DNA from: Aplysia californica
Taxonomy: Eukaryota; Mollusca; Gastropoda; Aplysiida; Aplysiidae
Assembly: GCF_000002075.1 (NCBI RefSeq)
Contig: NW_004798162.1
Location: 125,867 to 189,866 of the forward strand
Length of the DNA stretch: 64,000 bases
Reading direction: 5' to 3'
This document shows, one piece after another, positions 1 through 26,200 of the stretch. Under the pieces are notes generated by a model. The model saw nothing but the letters and a program-made list of their open reading frames with translations. It made no database searches and was not told the origin of the DNA. The first letter of the stretch is position 1. Each line of letters starts with the position of its first letter. The position numbers were made by a program, and so were the translations under genes.

Positions 1-64
<64 letters not shown>
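1..64. repeat. (CT)n microsatellite at window edge
   Basis: A run of CT dinucleotides with one TTT interruption fills the first 64 bases. It lies in the IFT43 intron, or upstream of the first recognisable IFT43 exon, and probably continues left of the window. Confidence 0.95.
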
Positions 65-68
<4 letters not shown>

Positions 69-203
69 AACACAAATGCACCCATTTTATTTCTTCTACT
101 TTCTTTATCCTTCATTTAGTTAATGGCACCTTGATTAACACCCTTCTCCCTCGACTTAACTCCCTTCCCCCCCATGAACTCACGGCGGTGATCCTTTATT
201 TAG

Positions 204-8436
<8,233 letters not shown>

Positions 8437-8620
8437 GAATGTTTCGTTTTGGTTTTTTTTTAGAAACTGTTCTATTTAAAGGGAAATGTGAGGGTTTACA
8501 TTCCATCGAAACAAATTTCCCTATAATTTCAGGTCATCAGTGTCCGTCCACTTGATCATGTTTAAAGCGTATCACTTTTGTATATGTCGGTTGTGATTTC
8601 TTGTTTGTGCTTAATGTGTA

Positions 8621-8626
8621 AATAAA
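8621..8626 (+). terminator. IFT43: IFT43 poly(A) signal
   Basis: AATAAA lies 185 bases after the IFT43 stop codon, followed by a T-rich stretch (TTTCTTACTTT). This is a canonical signal at a plausible 3' UTR length. Confidence 0.7.
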
Positions 8627-8776
8627 TCATTTCTTACTTTATGACCTTCTCTTTTTTATTTGTTCATTTATACATATAAAATTCATGGCTAAGTGATTCC
8701 ACTTTTGTGTACCTTAATCTCCCTGTAGCGCTTTCTTCAGGACCAGTGATGAGAAGATTTGCTTTGAAAACTCCTG

Positions 8777-9420
8777 TTAACTCATTTGCTGTCATTTAAC
8801 TTTATGGCTCAAGGCCAAAAGAATGCCAGGCATTTTGGCAGCTATTTAAAAAAACATTGTGACCAAATTATTCACCGCCCAAAAATGAGAGTTTCACTGC
8901 ACAATGCAAAAGGAAATTTTAAGATATCTTGAATGATCATTTTATTTTTTTAATGACTTTTTACAAGTTTGTCAAAATTTGGAACTTTTTTTTTTTTTTT
9001 TAAATTAACTACTAGTACTATGTCTTGATCTTGATTGCTAAGTCAACTGTCACTAATATCTACAGCCTTTCACTAGTCTCTACTAAACTTTGAAACAGCT
9101 ACATAGCTTGGGTCAGCATCGCTGTCAACTTCTTTAGCACAAGAAAAGTCTAGATCTGACCGGGCCTACTGACATGTTATGGGTCCATCAGTTCGAACCG
9201 AAAAAAAAAAAAAAGAGATATATAAACTCAAACAATGCTCGACCAACTCATAAGAGATAGCAGCTACATGAGTACCCTCGAAGACCAGCCCCGAAACACA
9301 TCGGGTAATAGTAAGGGGGGGGGGGGGAAGGAAACTTGAAGCCACGGGTTTTCAGCAATAGCACTACCCCATCTATCGATTGAACCATAAACTCTTTGGA
9401 TCTGGCAGCGAGTGAGTTGA
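8777..9420. mobile_element. candidate TTAA-bounded element, family 3
   Basis: The left end TTAACTCATTTGCTGTCA pairs with the right end TGGCAGCGAGTGAGTTGA (about 14 of 18 complementary), and the right TTAA has drifted to TTGA. The roughly 644 bp body is non-coding and contains a T homopolymer and a G run. It is probably an old MITE. The assignment rests only on the ends and one related lone end at 7806. Confidence 0.4.
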
Positions 9421-9619
9421 GCAAATCTGTCCATTCTGTGTCTAATCTCTGTTCTCCAAATAAAATTTAACCCATTCTCTGTGTACTTAAGAACAAAAAC
9501 TATTCCAATCTTTGTGATGTATACACTTTAGCGAAGTGTAGAGTCAGCAGCCATGGTCCTGACTGATTTGTCAGCCATAGGATATCGGATCACTGAATTG
9601 TTCAAGATGTTTACCACTA

Positions 9620-9760
9620 ATTCAGCACCGGCATTTTTAGTGTAGCAGTTAGACCCTTCGTTATTGCTCGCAGGAGACCTGGGTACATTTTCCGAGTGGG
9701 GAGAACATTTTTTTCAAGTATCACAGTCTTTCTGCTGAGGTTGTTGAAATCCTCTTAGCC
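9620..9760 (+). mobile_element. tRNA-derived SINE, family S2 copy 1
   Basis: CAGCACCGGCATTTTTAGTGTAGCAGTTAGACCCTTCG and the following GAGTGGGGAGAACATTT match, in order, the element at 10001-10199 (written here as description of position; the shared core is GTGTAGCAGTTAG, an A-box-like motif). The B-box-like part is degraded. Confidence 0.5.
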
Positions 9761-10000
9761 TGAAACTACTAAACGATCTGAACTGTGGCGATGTAGGTGT
9801 ATAAACACCTTCATTAAAAATAAAACAATTCAGCAACAGATTTGGTATACACATGGATCTCCCAGTCGCATATCGCACCCCAAGAATGACAAAATTCTCT
9901 CTCCAACTTTTGGTGGCACTGAGTCATACTCAGCAAACAGCTACTATAGGTGGAGCCTGTGTAATGATCGTGGCACTAGCATGATTTGTTGATCAGAAAG

Positions 10001-10199
10001 ACAGAACCAGCATCTGTGGTGTAGCAGTTAGGCGCTTCGCTATCACATGCACAGAACTGAGTTCAATCTCGAGTGAGGAGGAAATTTCTATCCAGAATCT
10101 CAGTTTTTCTGTTGGGATATTGTATCCCTTTCAACCCAGGTTGGCCCTGAATGGGCAGGGTCAAAGGCCGTCTCCGAAATGATTTAATGTGTGTCACAG
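10001..10199 (+). mobile_element. tRNA-derived SINE, family S2 copy 2
   Basis: An A-box-like GGTGTAGCAGTTAGGCGCTT is followed about 30 bases later by a B-box-like GAGTTCAATCTCG, as in a tRNA-derived SINE head. A conserved body follows, ending GGTTGGCCCTGAATGGGCAG. A reverse-oriented copy with the same head and the same GTTGGCCCTGACAGGCAGG end lies at 39533-39710. Confidence 0.6.
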
Positions 10200-10614
10200 G
10201 GGGTATGAAAAACACATAATTTTTTTTTATTTCAGAAATATAAATGCAAAGCCATTCATTTTTAGTATAAACAACTCAAACAACTGAACAACATCTCATT
10301 TATTTTTTGTACACTTTATTCTTCGCATTATGTACACCTTGTGTGTACATATCAACTGTTTCATTTTGTATGACTATTATTCAAAGATATAACTGAGTGG
10401 CATTAGTTATAATAAAACCTAAAGAAAAAAATAACATGTATATATTTATATTTTGCTAGAATAAAAACACATACTTCGATCACTGTAATCATGATGTTAA
10501 TTTTATAATCAAACTTATACTTCTGTGCAAGGTTTCTTACTATAAACCCATCCTTGGTAAATTTTTAATATATCATACACACAAAGTAATTATACATCCA
10601 CTTTCATTTTGATT

Positions 10615-10822
10615 TTAAATAAAATCAAAGCCATATTTGAGAGCATGTGCGACGGCAAACGTCAGCAAATTTTCTGTGACTTGTAGACATTTCAAAATTA
10701 TATTTACAACTGGTATGCCAGGGAGCGTATCCACCACTTGTCCTGACATTTTGCAAGCAATGTTAACCTGAGGGACTTGCTGGTCTGGTTGGTTTGTGAT
10801 AACCACCAGTGATGCAGTTACA
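10615..10822 (-). CDS. orphan terminal exon, unknown protein
   Basis: A minus-strand open stretch of 68 codons plus stop, preceded by a good acceptor (TGTTTCTTTCAG). It begins with one base completing a codon, so its upstream donor must be in phase 2. Residues include VTASLVVITNQPDQQVPQVN near the start and LLTFAVAHALKYGFDFI at the end, a composition that looks coding. I do not recognise the family. No matching upstream exon was found between here and the SPATA17 3' UTR, and the phase does not fit the last SPATA17 donor (phase 0). It could be the tail of a nested gene, a retained exon of a dead gene, or chance. Confidence 0.35.
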
Positions 10823-11426
10823 CTGAAAGAAACAGGACATGCAAAATAAAAAATACTTCTAAGACCTCAAAACAATACCAGTACCACTGTATCTGTGAAC
10901 TGTTGTTTTATTTGGGGGGGCGGTTTTTCCCCTCACAAAAATTTCTCAAAATCTTCTTCTAATCTACCCAAATTTTTGTAGAATTTAATCTGCTCCTGTT
11001 GAAGAGTAAATATTTTACTTTTAAGCTTTAATCTATGTCATGTACGTTTAATGAAGAAAAAGCAAAACTCAAGACCTTATGTGTATTTTCATTGCAGCCA
11101 CAAAGGGAATACGACTAGAAAAGGAATGGCCAGAGTTTTGTCGGAAGGAAACTTCGGAAAAGAAAGGATGAAAAATTTTTAGATGTGCTTCATGTGAGGG
11201 CATCAAAGTTTTTTTTACACCTTAAAGAGTCAAGGAACAGAATACGGTAAACTCTACATAAAAACCACAAAACAATTATACAAACACTGAAATTCAACTT
11301 TCAAACAAAGGAACATTTCTATAAAGCCATGCACAGCTGGCCATCAGTATCTCAGAAGCTGGCCTTTTGATTTAAAAAGATAAAAGTCGACTTCAGTTCT
11401 ACCAAAATATTTGTAAAATACTTCAC

Positions 11427-11432
11427 TTTATT
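11427..11432 (-). terminator. SPATA17: SPATA17 poly(A) signal
   Basis: AATAAA on the minus strand, about 120 bases after the SPATA17 stop codon. Confidence 0.65.
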
Positions 11433-11549
11433 TGACATCAAAAAGTTTACTCTGAAGTTGTTGATGTCATAAACCTCTATAAAATTGGCAATAGAACAAA
11501 ATGTATAACAACAAGAAAAGCTCAAACAAAACTCTGCAATTCATAAGCT

Positions 11550-18043
<6,494 letters not shown>

Positions 18044-18568
18044 CTTGTTTGTCCATCACCAAGGACCAGGGTTGCCAGTACCGTCGTCTTCTTTCCTTCT
18101 TGTGGGATGGTTTACCTGGCCATCGCGTACTTCAAAAATTAATTTCCTTTTACTCAGTAAATTACGTCCTGCCTGTCGCACGGGCTCATCAGAAAATTTT
18201 GTAAACCAATTTTCTCCACTCTCCAAGATCATTTTCGAGATATATATTAAGTTATTACTGCTTGTTATAGTATATTCATTGCGTAGGCCTTTTTTTTTTC
18301 CTGTTATAAATCATTCACGTAATGATTCAGATTCTACATTTTTGTTGAAGTGAAACAAAAACCAGAGCTGAGAGCACATCCAAAAAGACAACTTTAAAAA
18401 TTAATAATTATTCACCTATTTCAATATTCTTTTCACAAATTGCAGCTCTAATTATAATCAATGAGCTACAATTGGTAATTGAGGGGGTTCAGACATCGTT
18501 ACATTTGTATTACCAACTAATTACAACCAGGCATTTGGGAAATATGCCTGTATAGGCTATTTCCGCTA

Positions 18569-18581
18569 GTCTCTTAGCAAC
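18569..18581 (+). promoter_or_regulatory. candidate RFX X-box
   Basis: GTCTCTTAGCAAC fits the ciliary X-box consensus RYYNYY-N-RRNRAC at every position. It lies 94 bases before the ATG at 18675 and about 525 bases upstream of SPATA17. RFX factors drive ciliary genes through such sites, and SPATA17 is cilium-associated, so the context supports it. The consensus is short and chance matches are common. Confidence 0.45.
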
Positions 18582-18591
18582 TATTTACATC

Positions 18592-18609
18592 ATGGCGGCT
18601 TCTTTCTAA
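18592..18609 (+). other. short upstream ORF
   Basis: ATGGCGGCTTCTTTCTAA encodes five residues and lies 66 bases before the main ATG at 18675. If transcription starts upstream of 18592, this could be a uORF; if it starts just downstream, it is not transcribed. Confidence 0.3.
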
Positions 18610-18674
18610 GTTTTCTTGTTTTGCGGTTCGTGGTTGCTGTTTCTTGTTGTATACTTTCAACAGAGCCATACACC

Positions 18675-18922
18675 ATGACCCTTTTTATGCCACCGATTCA
18701 ACGAAAGAAAAAAGTTGATGAAAAATACAAGTTAGTTACCGTAATTTGTGTTCTCTTTGTCGGCTGTTTTAAATCGATAAATCTTTGTAAAGACTTGATT
18801 GACTTGATCTAGAAATCTTGTTCAGTAGTAGATCTATATTGTAGTAATATGTAGTACAGTATCATTAGATTTATATGTAGATTGTATTTGGGATGCCTGC
18901 CATTGAGCTGTGTGTATATATT

Positions 18923-18966
<44 letters not shown>

Positions 18967-19375
18967 GCAGTAGGCCTCTACCGCCGTCTATCTGCTCAGA
19001 ATGTGTGTGTGTGTGTGGGAACATGCGCGCACTGGCATCCCATAATCCATGTTTTTGAGTAGTGTCATGCTTATTGCTATTATGAAAAGGTTCCCTATCC
19101 ACAGTAAATCAAACATCTGATTAATATCCGTGCTTGTTTATAGGATATATAATATATATGATTCAGGGGGGGGGGGGGTGTTGCTTTTGTTGTTGTTTTT
19201 TAAAATTATTTTGTGGGTTTGGGTTTTTTTAATACATGAGTACCAGTACATGAGATAGATAGTGAGCAAGAGAGTGAGAGAGAGAGATCAGAGACAGAGA
19301 GAGAGAGATCAGAGACAGAGAGAGAGAGAGATCAGAGACAGAGTGAGAGATGAGAGACAGAGACAAAGAGAGAGA

Positions 19376-19442
<67 letters not shown>

Positions 19443-20222
19443 GAGAGTAGGCCTATATGTGTGTGGTGAGGGGAGGAGGTAGAGAAAAAGTAGAGGGGAT
19501 GATGAAGCATTTGATTATACCTATGTGTATTACCTTTTCAGTTTGGTTAGGTTGTGAACTCTAGAAAGTACTTATAAAATCCTTATCTCAGGGCCTCTTA
19601 ACCAGTGGCTCTCCCAGTGTGCTGCCTGAAGTGGCTCGGCACAGTCCTTTACGGCGGCATTGACTCATTGACATATCATTTTTTTGGCAGTATCCAAAAA
19701 GAGCTGGGTCTCTTGGAAGTTGTTTCATTAAATGAAAAACTATCAAAATAGTATCATTTGTTTTTATGCGAAATTAACAATTTTGACATTTATATCACTT
19801 TAAGGTTTCTTACCAAAAGAAGACTCTGGCATTGTGGGAAAACCCCTTTTTTGAGATAAAGTGTTAAAATCACATATATGAGATACATTTTATAATTGAC
19901 TTTTATATGATTGTTATTATTATTATCATTTTTAAAATTTGTAGTATAGTAGTATTTTTGTTGCTATTTTTATTATTATGTATATTATTACAGTTGGGCA
20001 CTGATAACACAAACACGGAAAACTAAAAAATTTTGGATAAGCTAGGCTTGTACAATTTGCTATTTCACGACTGATATCTAAACTCTGCATATATTTTTCT
20101 GTTATTGGTTAACCCAAATTATTAATCCGTCACGTGTCTGGGTTATCAATGCCATACTGTATTATTATCATTATTGTTGTTGTTGTTTGTTGTTATGTTG
20201 TTATTGTTTCGTCATTGTATTA

Positions 20223-20269
<47 letters not shown>

Positions 20270-23200
20270 TTATGATTATTATTTTTATTCTATAATTTTA
20301 TATTTGATTAATATTATCATTATTATTATCATTATTATTCTAGAATCACATTATAAGTCAGCCATTAAAAACCTCAATATATGTTGTTGTAAGTCAGCCA
20401 TGAAACCTCAGTAAATGCTGTTCTTTTAAATGTAAAACTATCCACTTTTTATTTTTTACTGAAAATAAACAGTAACATAAACACCTAATGGCTGCAGTAT
20501 CATATATTGCCATTGTTTTGATAAATTTTGATTCTTTGGTATAAATCTTAATGCTCCTTTTTTTTTTCAGTCCTGACTCTTTTCGGGTCATCAGTGAGGA
20601 CGCTGTGTCAGATCATCCTAAATACAGACCCCTACCATACAGAGCATCGTTTGAACCTCGAACACCAACTCCAAAGGCCCCCCAAAGAAACAATAATGCT
20701 TCAGAGGGAGAGCCATGTGTTGCCCCTGTTCTGGAGCCTGTCAGGGCTCTGAAGAATACCCGAGTGTTGCCTCAGATTCTCCCTGATTACAGAGCTAACA
20801 AACCTCAAGCTCGTGCTTGCGGATTTCTTGACAGAAACGTTAGATTTCTGAATGAACCAATTTGTAATGTGAGTATTTTTTTATTTTTTAAAACACTTTT
20901 CACATGTGTAGCATGGAGAATACGCAACACTTATGCCCATGGACAAGGATACAGGTGCGGTACATGCAATTCACGCCGTCTGCGATCAGCATCCCATGGG
21001 GGCATATACAGAGTGTTAACCATTAGTTTTCTTTTTACTTTTATGTAACAAATTTTTCTTTCAAAATACGCTAAGAAGGTGAAGATTAATTATTAGCAAA
21101 CCAATCTGTAATTTGAGTGTATGGTTTTTACTTTGTTTTAATCCTTATTTTTTCACAAGTCTGTAACAAATTTTATTTTAAAAATAAATAAATTTAAAAT
21201 GTTAGGGAATCAAGAACTTATACTGTTTTACACACAAATGTATGCAAATTATGCTGTTCCTGTGAGTGCTTAGGAAGTGCTAAATCTTATTGGGACAAGA
21301 GTGGGTGCACCAGGAAGCCAATGGTGGAAGAGCCGTGTTCTAACTTTCCCACTTAATATATCTTTCCTTCTCTTCATTACTTTTAATGTTAAAGAAATCC
21401 TGGTAAGGCTATTTCATTCTGTTCTAGAAAAGTTTGTGTACCTTTTACCAATTCAATCATAATTGTAGTCATTATACCACAATCATAAATGCATATATTG
21501 TACATGCAGTAATTAGCTTTTCTGCTTAGAATTTGTTTTGATAAATAGTGTGTGTTATAATGGGATGTAAACAGGTTCTAGACGCTTTCTATAGTCTTAC
21601 ACTATGAAATAATGCCTCGCAGTTCTATGAAAGACAATATTGATATCAATAGCCTTGATAACCTTTCTTTCAGGTGTATACAAAGCCAGTTCAGCATGAG
21701 GAAAAGCAATGGTGGCCAACGCGGCCAAATCCTGGAGACTTACAAGTACCGCCATATGCCGAAGACACTCACTACAGAACTGATTATAACAATCGCCACG
21801 GGGAGAGACCTGATGGATCAGGAAGACACACTTCCAATGTACATAGAGACCCTGCTTTAGGCACAGGTAAGAAAGAGAGAGAGAAAGGATATAACCTTAC
21901 ATAATAATATGTAAATATTGTCCTTTCCTTGAGGCTAATATATTATGGTGTTTCTTAAGGTTTATAGAATATGTTCACCTGTGGTTCTGAGCAATAACTT
22001 GCTGTCCCGGTGGTTTTATGCACCCAGCATAATTTAGCAAAATTTGATCATTTTTTGTGTAATTTCTGATTATTTTCCTTGATCATTCTTTGTTAATAAT
22101 AACAGAATCGCATAATTTCACATTTTTGGGCTCAGTTTGCATAATTTCAGAATTTTACTTGCATAAAACGACGGGACAGAATAAGAAGGCACATAGGTTG
22201 GAAATTGATTGGGGGGGGGGGGGNNNNNNNNNNNNNNNNNNNNNNNNNNNNNNNNNNNNNNNNNNNNNNNNNNNNNNNNNNNNNNNNNNNNNNNNNNNNN
22301 NNNNNNNNNNNNNNNNNNNNNNNGCTCAAGCCCTTTAGCCCTTCACTACGCCCCGCCACTGTAGTTGAATCACAAGTAAGTGATATAATATATAAAAGAT
22401 AAGATCCTAAAGAATCACAGGCAACTTAACTTCATTTCCTTTCAATGTGTTGCATTATTTTCAAGAATTTTGCATTTACAATTACCCCAAGGTGAGATTT
22501 GCTGAAGAGTTCACTGATGCAGAAGAAGAAAACAAAGCATAAAAGGACAAGGGTATAAGCATTAATCAAATTTCATTTAAATGTAGTAGATGTAGTCAAG
22601 CTGTTAAATGTTTAGCTGTTCGTCAATACTTTTGCTTAAGTTCTGGTACTTCGAAAGTATTTTTGTTTCTTCGATGATGTGAAAATTTATGTTGAAGCGA
22701 TTTAATAAAGAGTAGGCCTATTATGTTCCATAAGTCTCATCAATAATGTACGTGACATTTATGGCTTAGCAGTGATGTTTTTTTGTTGTTTATTTTGCTT
22801 TATTCCATCCACGACTGTTAACATAAAATTAATGTTTTTCCAAGAGTGGCAGAAAAATGTAATTATGTTGTTGTAACTTCTGAAATATCAACATTTCTGC
22901 ATCTGTTTATAAACTAAAGTAACAATTAAACCAACTAAATCATTGAGTTGTGTGTTACTTCTTATTCCTATGTTTAGGTTATTAAAACAGATCACAACAT
23001 TCATTAAGAAAATTTGAACAAAACTATTTTTATTTTAATCTTTTGGCATGAATATTTTTATCTGACAGATATGTATAGAGATATTATTCTCCTGCATGTG
23101 ACAATGTATTTCAACTCCTTACTCTTGAAAACGTTTGATAAAAGAACACTGCCGTCTTTGTATCATTCTCTTTTCAGCATGAAATGCCTAAGTCTGAAAT

Positions 23201-26200
23201 ATCTTTATTTCTGATTTATTGCAGCACTTCTGTTCACGACTCTAGAGAATGTTTGATGTATTACTAGTATTCGTTCCTTGATACCCTGTGCATGTTGATT
23301 TTACATGTCATAGTCTTGTCACGCTGTGTCAGACTTTTTTATGCTAATCTGCTATGCTCGAATATTGCAATGCACTACTCTCTTTTTTTCTTCTTTCATT
23401 CTTACTCTGTCACTACGGTCAGTTGAATTCAGTCGATTGTGCCGAACAGGGAGAAAAGGACCCAGTATCAGAAGCAATGTGTCTCTTACATATCTATTAA
23501 AGGAGGCTAGAATACACCCTCAGAAACTGAGCTTTTCCTCTTTCTTCTTTACCTTTCTTGTGTTGTAAAAAAATGCTTCTTTTTTCACTTTCAAAGGTTT
23601 TTGCTTTTGAAAGTTCAGTACATTTAGTTGGATTACAAGAACGAAAGATTATAAATGAGACAATAAGCTTGCTCTTTCAAAGAAGATGAGGTCACGAGTT
23701 GGTTTTTCAAATTAAATTCAAACCAAAAAAAAAGAAGAAAAATTTCCGAACTGCCGGTTTCAAGATCGATGAAACAAGATTTTCACTGTGAAAGTTTACT
23801 GTTTCTTGTTTCAGTTCCCGTGAATTACTTGAGGGAAAAAGATGGATCTCAAAGATTTTACAAGGAAGGCATGTCATATGAACACATGTACAACTGCAGG
23901 TCAGATCCCAGCTATCCAATTCGAGGAAAAGTAAGTTGGTTTAATTCACTTAATCTTAATCATCTTGAAATTTATAGGAGGGAGCTGGACTGTCCACGCC
24001 AGTAGGGCCTACAAAAAAAAAAAAGAGAATGCCTCTGAGCTATAAGTCTGTGAAAATGTGAAATGGTAGAGGTTCAATGCCCCTATCAACACTTTAAGGT
24101 TATTTAAGAGGTGGGACCTTCGAATTTAAAGTCCATCTCCAAAAAGATTAAGTGAAGACACATAGGAAATTTGTGTAAAGGGCCTTTCCCAAGGTTACAA
24201 CATCAGACCGAGCTGAGTCTCGAACCCCTGATATAAGTGTGTAACCAAAGCTAAGGTCTATTTCATCAGTACTGAGATCATCAAGTTTAAATCCATTTCA
24301 ATTTCAAGGTCAGTGTAACAGAATCCTTGTAAACTTGACAGCCGCAGAAAGAGAACATATCTGTTCTTTATTTTGTGTGCATGCAGTTTGCTATCTGCTG
24401 TTCAAGAAAAACAGTGTATTTAATTACTGATCTTTTCAATTTTGTACTACCAAAGAAAAGAAACCAAGTAAAAGCTTTGATAATCACAGGTAATCACATG
24501 AAAGTTGAAAACTATAGACTATGTATAGAATTGCCGTCATTCTAATTATTGCTTTGTATCCTCAGAGCACTAAAACTACTAAAATAAATATTTGCCTATT
24601 TGTTGTACTGCCTTAACATTATCGTTTAAACACTCTTTTTGTTACAAATGAATGCATAGCCGAACATGACAGGCTCACATTTTTTTTCAGTTTCTGCCAG
24701 ATGTTTTAGAATTGAAGGCCCCAAATGGGAGGAGATTCATAGCAATATTTTTTAAGACATGAAGTTCTTTAAAAAAGACATGGATAGTATGAGTAGTTCA
24801 AGAAAAAGAAAGTGGGATCTCAAGTACTTTAGTAAAATCATTGTATGGGGTCTATATATGTAGCCTACACATGCCGAGCTTCAAGTCTAAGGTAGCTGAT
24901 TTTGCTTGACCCAGTTTTGACTTCAAATTGTAACCTTGGCCTTTTATTTCCCCCCAAAAATACTTTCGACACAAATTTAAAGACATTTCTCACTCACCTC
25001 CATTTCTGGTATGCTCACGTTCATTTATTTTTCAAGCAGTCTGTACTGAATTTCCACCACGTGTTCCTTGAATATGTGGAATAAAAAATTGTGTAAAAAA
25101 AAGCCAATTTTGAAAAATAGCCACATTTTTTACGTGACAGCTTATACAGCCAAATAGAAGGGAGGAAAGAAGACTCTTCCAGCTTTGTGGCATGAGGTTG
25201 GGGTTTTTTGTTGGGTTTTTTTTCCTTCAGAATCAAACTCTTCTTGTACTTCACCAGCACTTCACTCCTCTTTGCCTTGTCTTCACGACCTCTTTATGCT
25301 ACTGGATGAATTTTTGTCTTATATACTGGGAACCCATTGACAGGATCGGACCAGGTGTGGTCCAGTCAATTAATGATGGCTTCAGCTCACACTATGAACA
25401 GACCCATTCCCTTGGTGTATCAAATTTGACCCAGAAGTTAAAGCAGTAAAAATTTTGACCAGCATACGGTGTTGTTGTACATAGAATTCACTATTCACTA
25501 TACAACCGATTCCTTCAAAAATGTTGTCAAGCGCCAGCAACGGAGTATCACAGTTGCAGTGTTTGGAAATTCTTGAATCTCACAGACATGGGAAATTTTG
25601 ATGAATTTTTATCTCCCTTTCCAAATCCACACTGTCCATTTTTGTTATCCGCTTTCAAACAAAAATATATGACCCTGACCTTGTGACTCATAGGCTACGA
25701 GCATTGTGATTTGCCTCTTTCATCCTACGCCTAAAGTCGTTTGACTGGCAACCTTGAAAAATGGTTTCTTTGATTTTGAATAGTCACCGTCCAGTTAAGT
25801 TGAATTCAGTCGATTGTGCCGAACATGGTAGCTTTTACCCCTCCATGATAAGAAAATCTGGCTATTCCCAACTGAATCAAATGAATCAGATTTGCAATGT
25901 GCACTAGGTATAAAGTCTAATTCCCAAATTCTGAATCTTGATCTGAAACTGGTTCTGATATTTGCCAACACGTTTCATAATGCTCATGAAATTTTTATTG
26001 TGAGAATAGGAAACATAACAATTAATCTATATTGGTGTTTCTATTTTCGTCTGTGTGGCGGTATGGTATACAGCGTAGGAGAAAACCATAAGTTTGGGTT
26101 ACAGAACTACTAGTTGAACAGTGGCGGTGGGTGGTTCTAAATGTGGGTGGGGCTAAGGAATGAGGGTAAGTTGAGTTCAGAGATAAGATTTCCTTGGTTC

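Larger units (their letters stand above)
8637..10614. other. intergenic region IFT43 to orphan exon
   Basis: Convergent intergenic DNA between the IFT43 3' end and the minus-strand exon at 10615. It contains the TTAA element (8777-9420), two S2 SINEs and a G run at about 9315-9327. No gene was seen in the remaining sequence. Confidence 0.6.
18044..18674. promoter_or_regulatory. divergent promoter region of SPATA17 and its + strand neighbour
   Basis: The 631 bases between the SPATA17 start codon (minus, 18043) and the neighbour's start (plus, 18675) must contain both 5' ends. There is no TATA box at an obvious place. A candidate X-box lies at 18569-18581. Both transcripts begin near ATGGCGGC motifs (18043 reading minus, 18592 reading plus). 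Confidence 0.6.

Noticed and set aside
23014-23214. 66-codon open frame repeated identically at 27472
   Set aside because: It is repeated only because it lies in the 1,093-bp duplication; there is no splice or coding evidence.
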